NCBI GenBank assembly: GCA_958510875.1
Contig: OY294070.1
Location: 45,097,299-45,161,298 of the forward strand
DNA length: 64,000 bases
Direction of reading: 5' to 3'
Source: Endomychus coccineus
Taxonomy: Eukaryota > Arthropoda > Insecta > Coleoptera > Endomychidae
A program made the position numbers and the translations under genes. The number at the start of each line of letters is the position of its first letter. The first letter of the stretch is position 1. Positions 19,302 through 29,935 of this stretch are shown one piece after another. The notes under the pieces are model-generated. The model was given only the letters and a program-made list of their open reading frames with translations, did not search any database and was not told the DNA's origin.

Positions 19302-20188
19302 GCGGTAAATATTCTCTCTTATCTCGAGTATTGAAGCCGATAAAGTTGTCACATTCAGAATAGCGAATATTCATTGATATCAATTCGTTGAAGCTTCTTT
19401 CTTCATGTTGGTTATCAATCTCAAACTTGAAGAATCTCAAATAAATCTACAGGTAATAATAGTCAAACATATTCATTTAGCCCCAGCCAAATTTCTCGAA
19501 GGTTCGCAAATGATAACAATGTTGCATACAAAATAGCTTTGGGCAATAATTCGTTACATGGGAAATATCGATAATGTCAAATAAAAGGTAATAAAGGTGG
19601 GGTAATTTCTACAGCAGATATTTAACCTCAAAGATTCATCTGTTCAATGTTTGAGTCCTCATCGAACCATCATAGTTCGTGAACGATGATGTCAGCTTGT
19701 TGAATCACGTGCTAAACAAGTGTCTGAATGTTGATAATGATCGCTTATGAAGAAGATGCTATAGCTCTACTCAATGTTCAGACTTTTATGGAGCATGTGT
19801 TTGAATGTCATATAGATTAGCGCTTATGAAGATATTCATATGATTATGTAAACCCGTGAACAAAAATGTGTTTATCATTATAATCTTTTACGCGAACGTA
19901 TGGAGTTTGTAAAAGTCGTGCTCGTGAAGGAAAATAGTACAGATTGCTAATGGAGATATTTATATAATTATTATTGGTATTTTATTCCTCATCAGCCCAT
20001 CATAGTTCGTGAACGATGATGCCAGGCTGTTGAATCACGTGCTAAACAAGTGTCTGAATGATGATAATGATCGCTTATGAAGAAGATACTATAGCTCTAC
20101 TCAATATTCAGACTTTTATGAAGCACGTGTTTGAATGTCGTATAGATTAGCGCTTATGAAGATATTCATATGGTTATTATCCACATCT
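19302..20188. repeat. Right terminal inverted repeat of copy B (887 bp)
   Basis: Inverse of 11972-12861. It ends at CCACATCT, where the LINE insertion begins. Confidence 0.88.
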
Positions 20189-20491
20189 CGCATGATAGCG
20201 TGTGGTGTTGTTCTTCATGTCAACATCTGTGCTGAATTAAACAGAGAAATATAAATAACAAATACTTAGGTTTAATTGGATCATCAAATTTGTAATTTTG
20301 CAGTAACATCAATTAGTGATTGTGGTGCAAATGTTGAAAATTCCGTAAATAATCGATACATGTAAGTCGTTTAATTTATCAATTGCACTTATTTCATAAA
20401 GTATACTATAACGATACACATATTAGAAGAACTACAGCAGCAGATGTTAGTTTTTATATAAGAAAAAAGCGATTTTATAATCTAATAAAGA

Positions 20492-21322
20492 ATGAGTAGC
20501 GAAAACGAAATCACACCAAAACAATTATTCGAGCTGATTGTACAAAGTACAAAGGAAATAAAACAGTTAATAGATGAGAAATTATCGGCAGTAAACAAAG
20601 ATATCCAAAGTTTAACAATTGAAAATAACAAGTTGAAAAATAAAGTCGAATTTTTAGAACAACAAAATAAAAAAAATAACATTATAATTTTTGGCATCAA
20701 ACACGAAGAAATAACTGATCTACCTTCATTAGTTCTATCTAAAATTGAGGAACACACAAACATAAAAATTGACCTGAAAGAAGTAAATAATATATTTCGC
20801 ATTAGTAAAAACAAAACCAACTGCCCGATCATTGTGCAATTTACAACATTCTTAGGGAAGCTAAATGTCCTAAGGAATTGCTATAAATTAAAAGGGTCAA
20901 ATATATCAATCAATAACGACTTAACAATCAAACAGCGTGAGGATCAACAAATCTTAAGAAAACATCTAAATCTGGCAAAAGCAGACCAACGGAAAGCCAT
21001 CTTAAAAGGTGACAAACTAATTGTTGATGATAAAGTCTACACTGCTAGTGATTTAAAAAACAACGATGAAGTAATTGCGTTGGCGAATTTACAAGTAAGA
21101 AAACCACAAAGCGCACCATCAACGCCAGGGCCTACTAAACTGTCTACCTCAGAAGAAGAAGGTCCCAAACAGACTAAATACAAATTAAGGAATAACTCTG
21201 CAAGTACAGTCAACAAGACCAATGAAGACAAAATAACTATAAATAATTCTCAGGCTAATGCCTTTAATATATATAAAAAAACTCGTCCCTATGAAATGAG
21301 AATCAATGAATCATTTAAATGA
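20492..21322 (+). CDS. LINE ORF1, coiled-coil RNA-binding protein
   Basis: 276 residues, same translation as copy A. Coiled coil in the N-terminal quarter, then an RRM-like region and a basic tail with TPGPTKLSTSEEE. No CCHC knuckle seen. Confidence 0.8.
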   Translation: MSSENEITPKQLFELIVQSTKEIKQLIDEKLSAVNKDIQSLTIENNKLKNKVEFLEQQNKKNNIIIFGIKHEEITDLPSLVLSKIEEHTNIKIDLKEVNNIFRISKNKTNCPIIVQFTTFLGKLNVLRNCYKLKGSNISINNDLTIKQREDQQILRKHLNLAKADQRKAILKGDKLIVDDKVYTASDLKNNDEVIALANLQVRKPQSAPSTPGPTKLSTSEEEGPKQTKYKLRNNSASTVNKTNEDKITINNSQANAFNIYKKTRPYEMRINESFK

Positions 21323-21399
21323 ATAACAACACATTCTTACATTTAATCATATTCATAACACTACATAAATAATTCGCTATTCTAAATTGGTAAAAAATA

Positions 21400-24333
21400 A
21401 TGGACAATTATATTAGAGACTTCCGGGTAAAATCTTTCGATACTAATGCATATAACAATTTGGAAGATTTCGAAATTGATAAAATAAACTACCCTAATTC
21501 ATTTCTGATATTACATAATAACATAAGGAGCATCAACAAAAATTTCACTGAATTTGTAATTTATGTACAGGAAATTTTTAATTATATAGATTGTATAGTG
21601 TTGACAGAAACATGGCATATAGAAGATCTGGATTTTTTTAAATTGGATAATTTTGACATAATTTATAATAATAGTCAAAAAAATCAAAATGATGGATTAG
21701 TTGTATATGTAAAAAATGAACTAAGACATAAATTTAAAATAGTCAAAATAGGAGAAGGAGATAATATTAATAATATATTGAACATTGAGATAATCAAAGA
21801 AAATAAAAAAATAGGTGTGAATACAATATATAGAAGTCCATCACAATGTCCAGAAATATTCAATACGGTCTTACATGAGTATCTGAAACAAGAAACCAAC
21901 AATTATGATTTCAATTTTGTGATTGGTGATATTAATATTGACATCCTTAATGAATCAGAAATTTCTAATGAATATCTAAATACACTCGCCGAATTTGGCT
22001 GGAATTCTTTGATAAATAAACCAACTAGAGAGACGGAATACTCTTCCACTTGCTTAGATCACATATTTATTAAAACAAAGAACAACGTTTTAAATACGGA
22101 GGAGGTTAATACTGCGATAATAAAAAGCTGTATCACGGATCATTACATCATTGCGGCACAAATAAAAATTAGTACCGGTCAAAAAACAGTTACTAATACA
22201 AAAGCTTATAGGAAATCCATAGACTGGAACAAACTTAAGACAATCCTAGAACTGGAGAAATGGGAAACAATATACAATATGAATGATCCGGATAAAGCAA
22301 CTATAGAATTTTACGAAATTTTTAATAAAGCTATTGATTGTGCTACTAAAATATTCAAAGTGAAACATTCAAATATTCCTCGGAAAGAATGGATAACAAA
22401 TTCTATTATTAAGTCCATAAATACTAGAAATAAAATGTACCAAGATCTATTAAGAACAAATCAGGACGAAGAAAAAAAAAAGAACTATAAAATCTATAGA
22501 AACAAACTGAATGAGATTATCAAGGCTGCGAAAACTAACTATTATAGAAAGATTATAGACTCTAATAAATACGCTAATAAAAAATTGTGGGAGACAGTCA
22601 CGATGATCACCAACAAAAAAAAAGTTAAACCAGTCGTGAAAGAAATATTGAATGAAAATAATGAAATTGTAATAGATAAAATCGAGATTGCGAACACGTT
22701 CAACTCTTACTTTAAAAACGTGGGAGTATCATTAGCAAAAAAAATTAAAAAACCTACTCAAACATTTCCTGAAAAAATCAACAATAAAAACATATTTCTC
22801 AAACCCACAACTTCAAATGAACTTAGAGACATTATAGTAAAACTGAAAAAAAAGTCAACACCGGGTATCGATAATATTACCGTACGAACGTTACAGATTG
22901 CATTGCACTACATAATTAACCCATTAGTATTTATATTCAACATGATTCTAGAAACAGGCATTTATCCCTCCATTTTCAAAGAATCCGTAATAATTCCCAT
23001 ACATAAAGGAGGCGAAACACAACTCATGAAGAATTACAGGCCTATATCGTTAGTTACTAACTTTAATAAAATTTTAGAAAAAATAATCAACAACAGAATA
23101 AAGCACTTTATTAAAAAACATAAATTAATATCATCTAAACAGTACGGATTTCAAGAAGCCAAATCAACTGAACATGCCATAGCGGCCTTAACAAAAAACA
23201 TATATAACGCCATAGATGATAAACTACCTTCTCTATGCATATTTGTTGATCTCCAAAAGGCTTTCGACACCATTTGCCATGAAGAACTCTTGAGAACTCT
23301 GGAAAAGATAGGAATTAGAGGAGTAGCGAACAATTTATTAAAATCTTACCTCACAAATCGTAACCAAACAGTTAAAATTGATGATATATACAGCACTCCT
23401 GAAGAAACAACATATGGTATACCCCAAGGCACTGTGTTGGGTCCTACACTGTTCATTCTCTATATTAACGACATGTTTAACTTACAATTATTGGCTGAAA
23501 TTATTGCTTTCGCAGATGATACTGCCCTATTTTATTCTGCAAAAACATGGAAAGAACTGAAAGAAATTGTTGAAAACGAGTTAGTATATATAAAAAAATG
23601 GTTCGACAAAAAAATGCTCACTATAAATTTAACAAAAACCACCTACTTACCGTTTACGTCATACCGCAGTCACTTACCGGAATTAAACATCACTATAAAT
23701 ACAGAGAATACAAATTTCAAAATAGAAAAAACGGAATATGTGAGATATTTAGGAATATTTATTGATTCACATCTGAAATGGAATTTCCACATTGAGAATT
23801 TAACAAAAAAAATTAGGAAAATAATATATAAATTCAAACAATTAAAATTGGTTCTAAACATCACTGAACTGAGAATACTCTATTATGCACTAGTGGAAAG
23901 TCACTTGAGCTATGGCATTATTGCATGGGGCGGAGTCTCCAAATCATATCTAAGGAAACTAGAATCTACACAAAAAAGGATAATAAAAATCATCTATAAT
24001 AAAAACTTTCGATATCCTAGTAAGGCCTTATTCACTGATGCTTCATTACTTGATATAAAAATGATATTTGCAAGAAAAATATTAATTCAAAAAACAAACA
24101 AAAACTATATAGAACATGAGTATGACACTAGATTACAGAAACAGGAATCATTACAAATACCAAGAGTAAAAAAAACTATAGGACAGCACTCGTGTAATTA
24201 TATATATCCAAGATTACATAACCTTTTACCAACTGATTTGAAGACCATTACCAATAAATTTGTTTTAAAACGGAAACTCACAAATTGGTTAATAAGTGTA
24301 AATGGGAGTGAAGTGATGCAAAATTTATTATAG
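21400..24333 (+). CDS. LINE ORF2, APE endonuclease and reverse transcriptase
   Basis: 977 residues, intact. The endonuclease domain covers about 35-255, with Glu in LTETWH (about 67-72), GDINID (about 175), CLDH (about 218) and TDH (about 247). The reverse transcriptase covers about 490-770: NYRPISLV, YGFQEAKST, VDLQKAFDT, GIPQGTVLGP (about 673) and the catalytic FADD (about 704). A C-terminal region with LSYGIIAWG follows. No RNase H or zinc-knuckle end is evident. It nicks the target and copies the element RNA by target-primed reverse transcription. Typical length for the group. Confidence 0.92.
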   Translation: MDNYIRDFRVKSFDTNAYNNLEDFEIDKINYPNSFLILHNNIRSINKNFTEFVIYVQEIFNYIDCIVLTETWHIEDLDFFKLDNFDIIYNNSQKNQNDGLVVYVKNELRHKFKIVKIGEGDNINNILNIEIIKENKKIGVNTIYRSPSQCPEIFNTVLHEYLKQETNNYDFNFVIGDINIDILNESEISNEYLNTLAEFGWNSLINKPTRETEYSSTCLDHIFIKTKNNVLNTEEVNTAIIKSCITDHYIIAAQIKISTGQKTVTNTKAYRKSIDWNKLKTILELEKWETIYNMNDPDKATIEFYEIFNKAIDCATKIFKVKHSNIPRKEWITNSIIKSINTRNKMYQDLLRTNQDEEKKKNYKIYRNKLNEIIKAAKTNYYRKIIDSNKYANKKLWETVTMITNKKKVKPVVKEILNENNEIVIDKIEIANTFNSYFKNVGVSLAKKIKKPTQTFPEKINNKNIFLKPTTSNELRDIIVKLKKKSTPGIDNITVRTLQIALHYIINPLVFIFNMILETGIYPSIFKESVIIPIHKGGETQLMKNYRPISLVTNFNKILEKIINNRIKHFIKKHKLISSKQYGFQEAKSTEHAIAALTKNIYNAIDDKLPSLCIFVDLQKAFDTICHEELLRTLEKIGIRGVANNLLKSYLTNRNQTVKIDDIYSTPEETTYGIPQGTVLGPTLFILYINDMFNLQLLAEIIAFADDTALFYSAKTWKELKEIVENELVYIKKWFDKKMLTINLTKTTYLPFTSYRSHLPELNITINTENTNFKIEKTEYVRYLGIFIDSHLKWNFHIENLTKKIRKIIYKFKQLKLVLNITELRILYYALVESHLSYGIIAWGGVSKSYLRKLESTQKRIIKIIYNKNFRYPSKALFTDASLLDIKMIFARKILIQKTNKNYIEHEYDTRLQKQESLQIPRVKKTIGQHSCNYIYPRLHNLLPTDLKTITNKFVLKRKLTNWLISVNGSEVMQNLL

Positions 24334-24890
24334 TGATACACATATAATTCCTATATGTTGTTAAGAGACAATAGTGATCGTTTGAAAGAAGAAACTAGAA
24401 TTGTATATAATCAGTGTTTAAAGATTATAACGAGTTGTGAGACGAATAGATCCCAACCACTAGACTTATTACAATAAATAATGAAATATGAATGATTCCA
24501 AATTGTGTTCAGCATATAACAATCTTCATTGTATTCAATTTTATTATATTAATATTGTAGTAACAATATACTTAAATAATTTATAAATTATAGATATATT
24601 CATGTATGAGTGTATAATGTAAATGTGTATGTATGTATGTATGTGTAGATGTGTATATATATATAGTATATGTATATATATGGGTAAATATAAATTCTTT
24701 TTTAAATAATATTATTAATGAGTAATGAATGATAATAACTTTTTACTGTACCACAAACAAGTTCCAACTATGGAACTTACGTGGTCTTTTTTAACTTTAT
24801 TGTTGAATTTATCTTTCTTTGTAATCTTAATTATATATTATTATTATTATATTCAATAAAGACTATTATTATTATTATTATTATTATTAT
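24334..24890 (+). other. LINE 3' UTR with GTAT microsatellite and (TTA)n tail
   Basis: No ORF. Contains TGTATGTATGTATG and TATATA runs (24627-24680), AATAAA near 24855 and the terminal TTA/ATT repeat. Confidence 0.65.
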
Positions 24891-26524
24891 ATTCCTCATC
24901 ATAGTTCTACCTCTTGGGAGGTTGGGGAAATGAGTTCGATCTCTATAAAACTCCCTCGCATTCGTATTCTCATCGCGTTTGAAGGTGATCGGCGTATCTT
25001 TCTTATCTCTCTCGAGCGAGCTGTAGCTCTACCGCAAAATATGATAGTGAATATTGTTCAACCTTATTTGAATTATATAGGATAATTTATGTAACATACA
25101 TGAATGAATATTATAGCGAATTATGTTTACTTCGGAACTAATTTTGGAAAAACATTTAATATATTCATATTACTTTCGGATAACTTATGAAACTACTTTA
25201 ACATTGAAGGATCGCGCATCATTACGATAATTCCAAGTTGAATACATTGCTGTTGGACATGATTTAACACAACCTTATCGCACAAGTAAGCTAATGATAC
25301 ATACTTATAATATTATAACGAATATTGTACTCGCTAGTACTAATCAAGCAAAAAGTCCTTAGATGATTTAATAGTTATTTCTGCAAACGCTTCATAATAT
25401 CGCTATTATGAGAAGCAGCATTTTTTTGTAAACTATCGCATGTTAGATGTTATGACCTCTTATTGAAGACTTGTGGGGGCAGACAATGCATCGCGACCGA
25501 TATCATTATAACTCAGACAAAACCCTGCGACTAACGGCATGTACAAACAACCTCACATTTCATTGAAGGCTCCTGCAAGGTAGATACCTCGTTGAAGACC
25601 TGCGTGATAGACATCATTATACCTGCACACTCTGTATAACCTCACATACACACCTGTCTCGTTGGAGATCGCGCCAGCTTCATTCAAATTCACATGACTA
25701 ACGTCATACATAAACAACCCCACATCCCATACCCCATTGAAGTCTCCCGACTCCATTTTGTATACTAAAAATAATTTCCATATATGTTTAAGATGATTGA
25801 AATTGCATTTTGTAATATAGCAATCAAGTAAGGTACAGACAGCTTGAATAAACGTTTTTGAAAGTAATTTCCTTATAAACATCGCGTTTGAGAGAGATGC
25901 AGAAGATATCATTTCTATACTATATATAACATTCCATCTATGCATTCAAGGAACAGCAGCCCTCCCATGATACCTCCGATGAATGCCCGGTCTCTTTCAA
26001 AAATCACGTGACTGACGACATGTACAAACAACACTATTTCAAAACCCCTATGGGCTAGCGCTATGAAGTCTCACATTCCATACCTCGCTTCGTGACATAC
26101 CTGCATGACTAACGTCATGTAAAACAATTACCTGCATCATATAGACTGCAATATACTCGCACTTATCACTCAGACCGGATACCCTGCGGTTATATCTACA
26201 ACATTAAAATCGCTTGTTCTCAATTCCTCCATAGCTGAGCGGTTAAGGAATTGGCTTTGGATTTCATTTCTCGGGTTCGATTCCCGTGTGTAGAAACATA
26301 TTTTGATGCTGCTTTACATTGAAGTTCTCCCTAACCTCACATATTGCTTGCTGTCTACCTTGAACGATCTTGTATATACAAGCTGATCGCTCTACCACCA
26401 AGGTCAGAGACGACCACACCCTAGAGGTCACACCATCTACCCAACTGTACCGCGCATGCGCTACTGGTTGCCTACATCTGATAAGGCTCTCTGTCTGGCC
26501 GCCCAAGGTGACGGGATACCTACT
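24891..26524 (+). repeat. 1.63-kb inter-unit flank repeat
   Basis: Starts ATTCCTCATCATAG and ends GACGGGATACCTACT, joined there to the inner piece of copy C's left TIR. It is near-identical to 38839-40472 and the inverse of 10341-11971. It carries the tRNA-like segment and no convincing gene. Confidence 0.82.
26223..26293 (+). other. tRNA-like sequence with Pol III A and B boxes
   Basis: TAGCTGAGCGGTTAAGG and GGGTTCGATTCCC in the expected order and spacing; the acceptor stem does not pair. tRNA-derived relic. Confidence 0.55.
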
Positions 26525-26812
26525 TCGATATTTCCCATGTAACGGCTTATTGCCTAAAGCTATTTTGTATGCAACATTGTTATCATTTGCGAGCCTACGA
26601 GGGCCTGTGTGTTGGTCGGGGCTAAATGAATATGTTCGACTATTATCACCTGTAGAGACTCATTTGAGATTCTTCAAGTTTGAGATTGATAACCCATATG
26701 AAGAAAGAAGCTCCAACGATTTGATAGGTTATTTATTATTTTCATATTCGCTATTCTGAATGAGACAACTTTATCGGCTTCTGCACTCGAGATAAGAGAG
26801 AATATTTACCGC
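26525..26812. repeat. Truncated left TIR of copy C (inner 288 bp)
   Basis: Starts TCGATATTTCCC right after the flank and ends TTTACCGC. Same breakpoint as copy A's right TIR. Confidence 0.85.
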
Positions 26813-27168
26813 AGACTGTTTGATAACCACTACTACATACTATAATAATTGAAAAGATAACATAATAATCTGAATCACTTTTTTGAGGAACATTATATGT
26901 AAACATGTAATAAAACAAAAGTATATTTATATTTATTAATTAGATAGTAACATACATTTTTTGTTTCTAACGATGAAGCGATATTTATAATTTAGATTAC
27001 AATCCTGATGGGTTGATCCAAGGGACTGTACTTTACCAAACGGCTCGTTCATTATTGTGATGTCTTGCGGGAAAGTGAGAGAAATAAAATACCAAAAATA
27101 ATAATAATAACATTTATTTAGAAAAATACATTTAGAATTAAAATAATAACATTATGATTCATGGTTCT

Positions 27169-28371
27169 TCACACTAAACTCCGAACTGATCCTGTAATCG
27201 GAGAATACTCCATTATACGATCGTTAATGATGATGCAATAAGCCCTGGTGTTTTTGGGGAATTTCAGGAAACTTTCCATCTCTAGTTTGACGTCAACTGT
27301 TGATGACTTTATAGCATCGTTTTGTTTTGAACAGTCAATCACAAAAATTGCTCTATTATTGAATGCTATATAATCTAACATGGGTTCGCTTATTATTTTA
27401 TTTGAAAATGATTTCTGGAAATCATAGTACATCTGGTATGCTTCCACGTATTGCTGGTCGGTGAAATTCAATTTCATTGCTTCATATGGATAACACTCTG
27501 AATTCAAGTATAATTTAACATTTAGCAAGTTTATATTATCGAAATATGCACTGTGCTTAACAGGATTATTTTTTCGATCAGTTTGGAAAGCTAAAATCAC
27601 ATATCTGGGACGTTCCAAATTCATTGAAGTTTTAACAGCTCAAATGTCACGAGTGGTCTCCTTCATCAACGGATTTTCATGCAGATCCCAGCTGCGAAAT
27701 GGAATCAAAATAGGCTTCTCAGCACTCAAATTCTCCAACATTTGAAATTTAACCTGATCACTTGGAAACACATGTCGCACTTTTAATGCTATCGTCTTCA
27801 CATTTATTTTAGCCCTCTTCGTACCTGTGCTATTGGTATAGCAATCGTTATCGGTTCGAGACCTTATCAAGCGCAGCTTATGTTTTCCACTCAAGACTTT
27901 GTTATAGTCAATGAATAGGCCTAGTAGAAAATTCAACGGTATCCATAAATTGATTTTATTATTGTAGACTGAACTCAATGCATCCTTAAATGACCATCCA
28001 GAAATAGCTAGAGGTATAGATTCATGTTTGGCATATGTTAGATAAGCTCTGATGGTGCTGACAATACCAGGATCACGTACTTTGTCTATCTCTTTTCCAT
28101 TCAATTCATAACTAATATATTCGAAGAGAAACGCTCCGAAATTATTCGTTAGTTTACATTCACCATCACCACTTGCTTCTGGCTGGAATTCTGCCTCGAT
28201 GAATAAAGCAGACGATGCCAAATCTACCAACACATCTTGTTGATTGATTAATATCTCAATTTCATCGCTGTTGCCAAAAGATGTTGTGTGTGGATAGTAG
28301 GTATGAGTTTCTTCCCGGATGATGTCTTCAATGAAGTTTGGCTCGTTGAATATTTGAAGTTTTTCCGACAT
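27169..28371 (-). pseudogene. Double-jelly-roll major capsid protein, copy C (in-frame TGA)
   Basis: ATG at 28371. It carries the same TGA as copy B, near 27645. The C-terminal part has copy-A-type residues (FNNRAIF, FLKFPK) while the N-terminal part is copy-B-type, so this gene is a mosaic. Confidence 0.82.
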
Positions 28372-28543
28372 TGTAACCAAGGGACTTCAAAAAATTTATA
28401 TTTTCCAATGATAGTGATGCAGAAGCAACCTTCTCCTTCTTCAATGACAGTGATGCAGAAGCAACCTTCTCCCTCGAGCTCGTTGTAGATAATGACTGAT
28501 GACCACTATGGAGATGTCTTTTATTGCTAAAATCCAAACCCAT
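28328..28543 (-). CDS. Small Ser-rich ORF, copy C (doubtful)
   Basis: Same as 14380-14595; no family recognised. Confidence 0.22.
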   Translation of the reverse strand: MGLDFSNKRHLHSGHQSLSTTSSREKVASASLSLKKEKVASASLSLENINFLKSLGYNVGKTSNIQRAKLH

Positions 28544-28623
28544 GTTCTCAAGTGATGGCTACTGCAACCTTCTCAGTTGAATTCCTTTCATATAATGAGT
28601 GGTGGTGAGTATTGGATTATTAT

Positions 28624-29367
28624 TTATTGTTGTGAGCCATAATCCCTAGCGATCTTTTTCAATTCCAATCGTATAATAATTTCTTCTCCACGAAAATTTA
28701 CCGGTTTCCAATTCTGATCTAGAATATTCAGTGTGATGTTATCGAAGGACGTCTTGCTGATGACCGGTAGATAAATAAGATTCTTCGGCTCTATATCAAT
28801 GGAAAAACCAGGTGGTACAAGAGGTGAGAACTCATATATCGTATGAGCTATCTTATTGTTATAATATGCTCCCGCGGTTAAGTTACACTCTACGCGTATA
28901 GTTTGAACTTTGATTATGTTTATAGGTCGATCAGATACGTGTAGTTCACGAGATGTCAATTTCTTTTTGCTGAATCCCAACAGTTCGCTTATACTATCTT
29001 TAGGAATAAAATTCACTTTAAAATCACTCTTCAGCTCTGTGTGTAGAGTGTTGTTGTTAGATTTTATTGATAATTTCCGGTCACGCTCTTCTTGCTTCAC
29101 TCCTATCCCACAAACTGTACTTTGTATGAAATCTTCGATGTCTGTCAACTCGTAGGACCCCGTAGGTATAGTAACTACTCTTTCCTCACCCTTCACATCT
29201 TCATAATAAAATTTATTAAAACCTTCTTCAATGTTCGGAATGCTATTGTACGTATGCAAGCCAACAAGTGCGATAGAATAATATGAATGAGGATCTAGTT
29301 TTATAGGTGGGTGGAAATCTACAGATAAACGAGAGCTCTTACCCGTGATAGTGAACGTCTGAGACAT
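28624..29367 (-). CDS. Minor capsid (penton-like) protein, copy C
   Basis: 247 residues, identical in translation to copy B. Preceded by the TAGTATATAAATAG motif at 29393-29406. Confidence 0.75.
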   Translation of the reverse strand: MSQTFTITGKSSRLSVDFHPPIKLDPHSYYSIALVGLHTYNSIPNIEEGFNKFYYEDVKGEERVVTIPTGSYELTDIEDFIQSTVCGIGVKQEERDRKLSIKSNNNTLHTELKSDFKVNFIPKDSISELLGFSKKKLTSRELHVSDRPINIIKVQTIRVECNLTAGAYYNNKIAHTIYEFSPLVPPGFSIDIEPKNLIYLPVISKTSFDNITLNILDQNWKPVNFRGEEIIIRLELKKIARDYGSQQ

Positions 29368-29392
29368 GATTGATGAAAACTTCATCAACAAT

Positions 29393-29406
29393 CTATTTAT
29401 ATACTA
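29393..29406 (-). promoter_or_regulatory. TATA-type promoter motif, minor capsid gene, copy C
   Basis: TAGTATATAAATAG on the minus strand, as in copies A and B. Confidence 0.55.
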
Positions 29407-29622
29407 ATAAATGTTAGTCGACCAATTCCAAATATAACTGGCTACAATTATAAGTGTTATATTGCATGAAATATCGTGTAGACGGCAAGCTTTATCGAAT
29501 GAATTGATACCCTGAATCTCCTCAACCGTTCTTCTAATTCTGCCCCTGGTATTGATTTGAAGTTCAAACGGGAGCTTGTTTATAAGCGTATTGAGAACAA
29601 CTTCTCCCACGCACGCTTCCAT
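29404..29622 (-). CDS. Phospholipase-A2-like small protein, copy C
   Basis: 72 residues, identical to copy B; His-Asp pair kept, calcium loop not recognisable. Confidence 0.52.
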   Translation of the reverse strand: MEACVGEVVLNTLINKLPFELQINTRGRIRRTVEEIQGINSFDKACRLHDISCNITLIIVASYIWNWSTNIY

Positions 29623-29814
29623 ACAGACTGATGAGAATTCAAGATTGCACCGTTATTTAACGAGGGGTGGGGGGGAAGACCAAAGATCTCAAAATAATTT
29701 TTTTTTTTAATTAATTATCTCAATACAAAAGACTTAAGTATAATCTTAACAATATATGTTTCAAATATCTCAATCTTGACTCTTGATTCATCGTCCTAGT
29801 CGTATTGCATATTC

Positions 29815-29919
29815 CTACCCCTTCCACCTATATTGAAGTCCTTTTATGTATGTTCGACGCTGGTAAAAGTTCTTTCTTCTGTGCTCATGAAGCTCATGAA
29901 CAACTTGTTTTCACTCATC
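29815..29919 (-). pseudogene. Integrase N-terminal remnant, copy C (frameshifted)
   Basis: Same sequence and frameshift as copy B. Confidence 0.42.
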
Positions 29920-29935
29920 TTATCAATGTGGAAAT

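Larger units (their letters stand above)
11972..20188 (-). mobile_element. Capsid-coding Polinton-like element, copy B (both TIRs complete)
   Basis: 8,217 bp between AGATGTGG and CCACATCT, with matching TIRs of 890 bp (left) and 887 bp (right). All genes run on the minus strand: ATPase, DUF8207-like, fibre-like, integrase scrap, PLA2-like, minor capsid, major capsid. No polymerase or protease gene. The flanks outside the TIRs are themselves inverted copies of each other, so no target duplication can be read. The major capsid gene has an in-frame TGA; the other genes are open. Confidence 0.87.
20189..24890 (+). mobile_element. Full-length non-LTR retrotransposon, copy B (4.7 kb)
   Basis: Starts CGCATGATAGCG directly after the TIR end and finishes in a (TTA)n tail at 24890. 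Both ends are fixed by the uninterrupted junctions at 11971/11972 and 40810/40811. It has a 303-bp 5' UTR, ORF1, ORF2 and a 557-bp 3' UTR with AATAAA near 24855. The (TTA)n tail and APE-type endonuclease suit the Jockey/CR1/L2 group, but the clade is not settled. Both ORFs are open, so it could be active. Confidence 0.87.

Noticed and set aside
24858..24890. (TTA)n run as a telomeric or independent microsatellite feature
   Set aside because: It is the 3' tail of the LINE, present only at that end.
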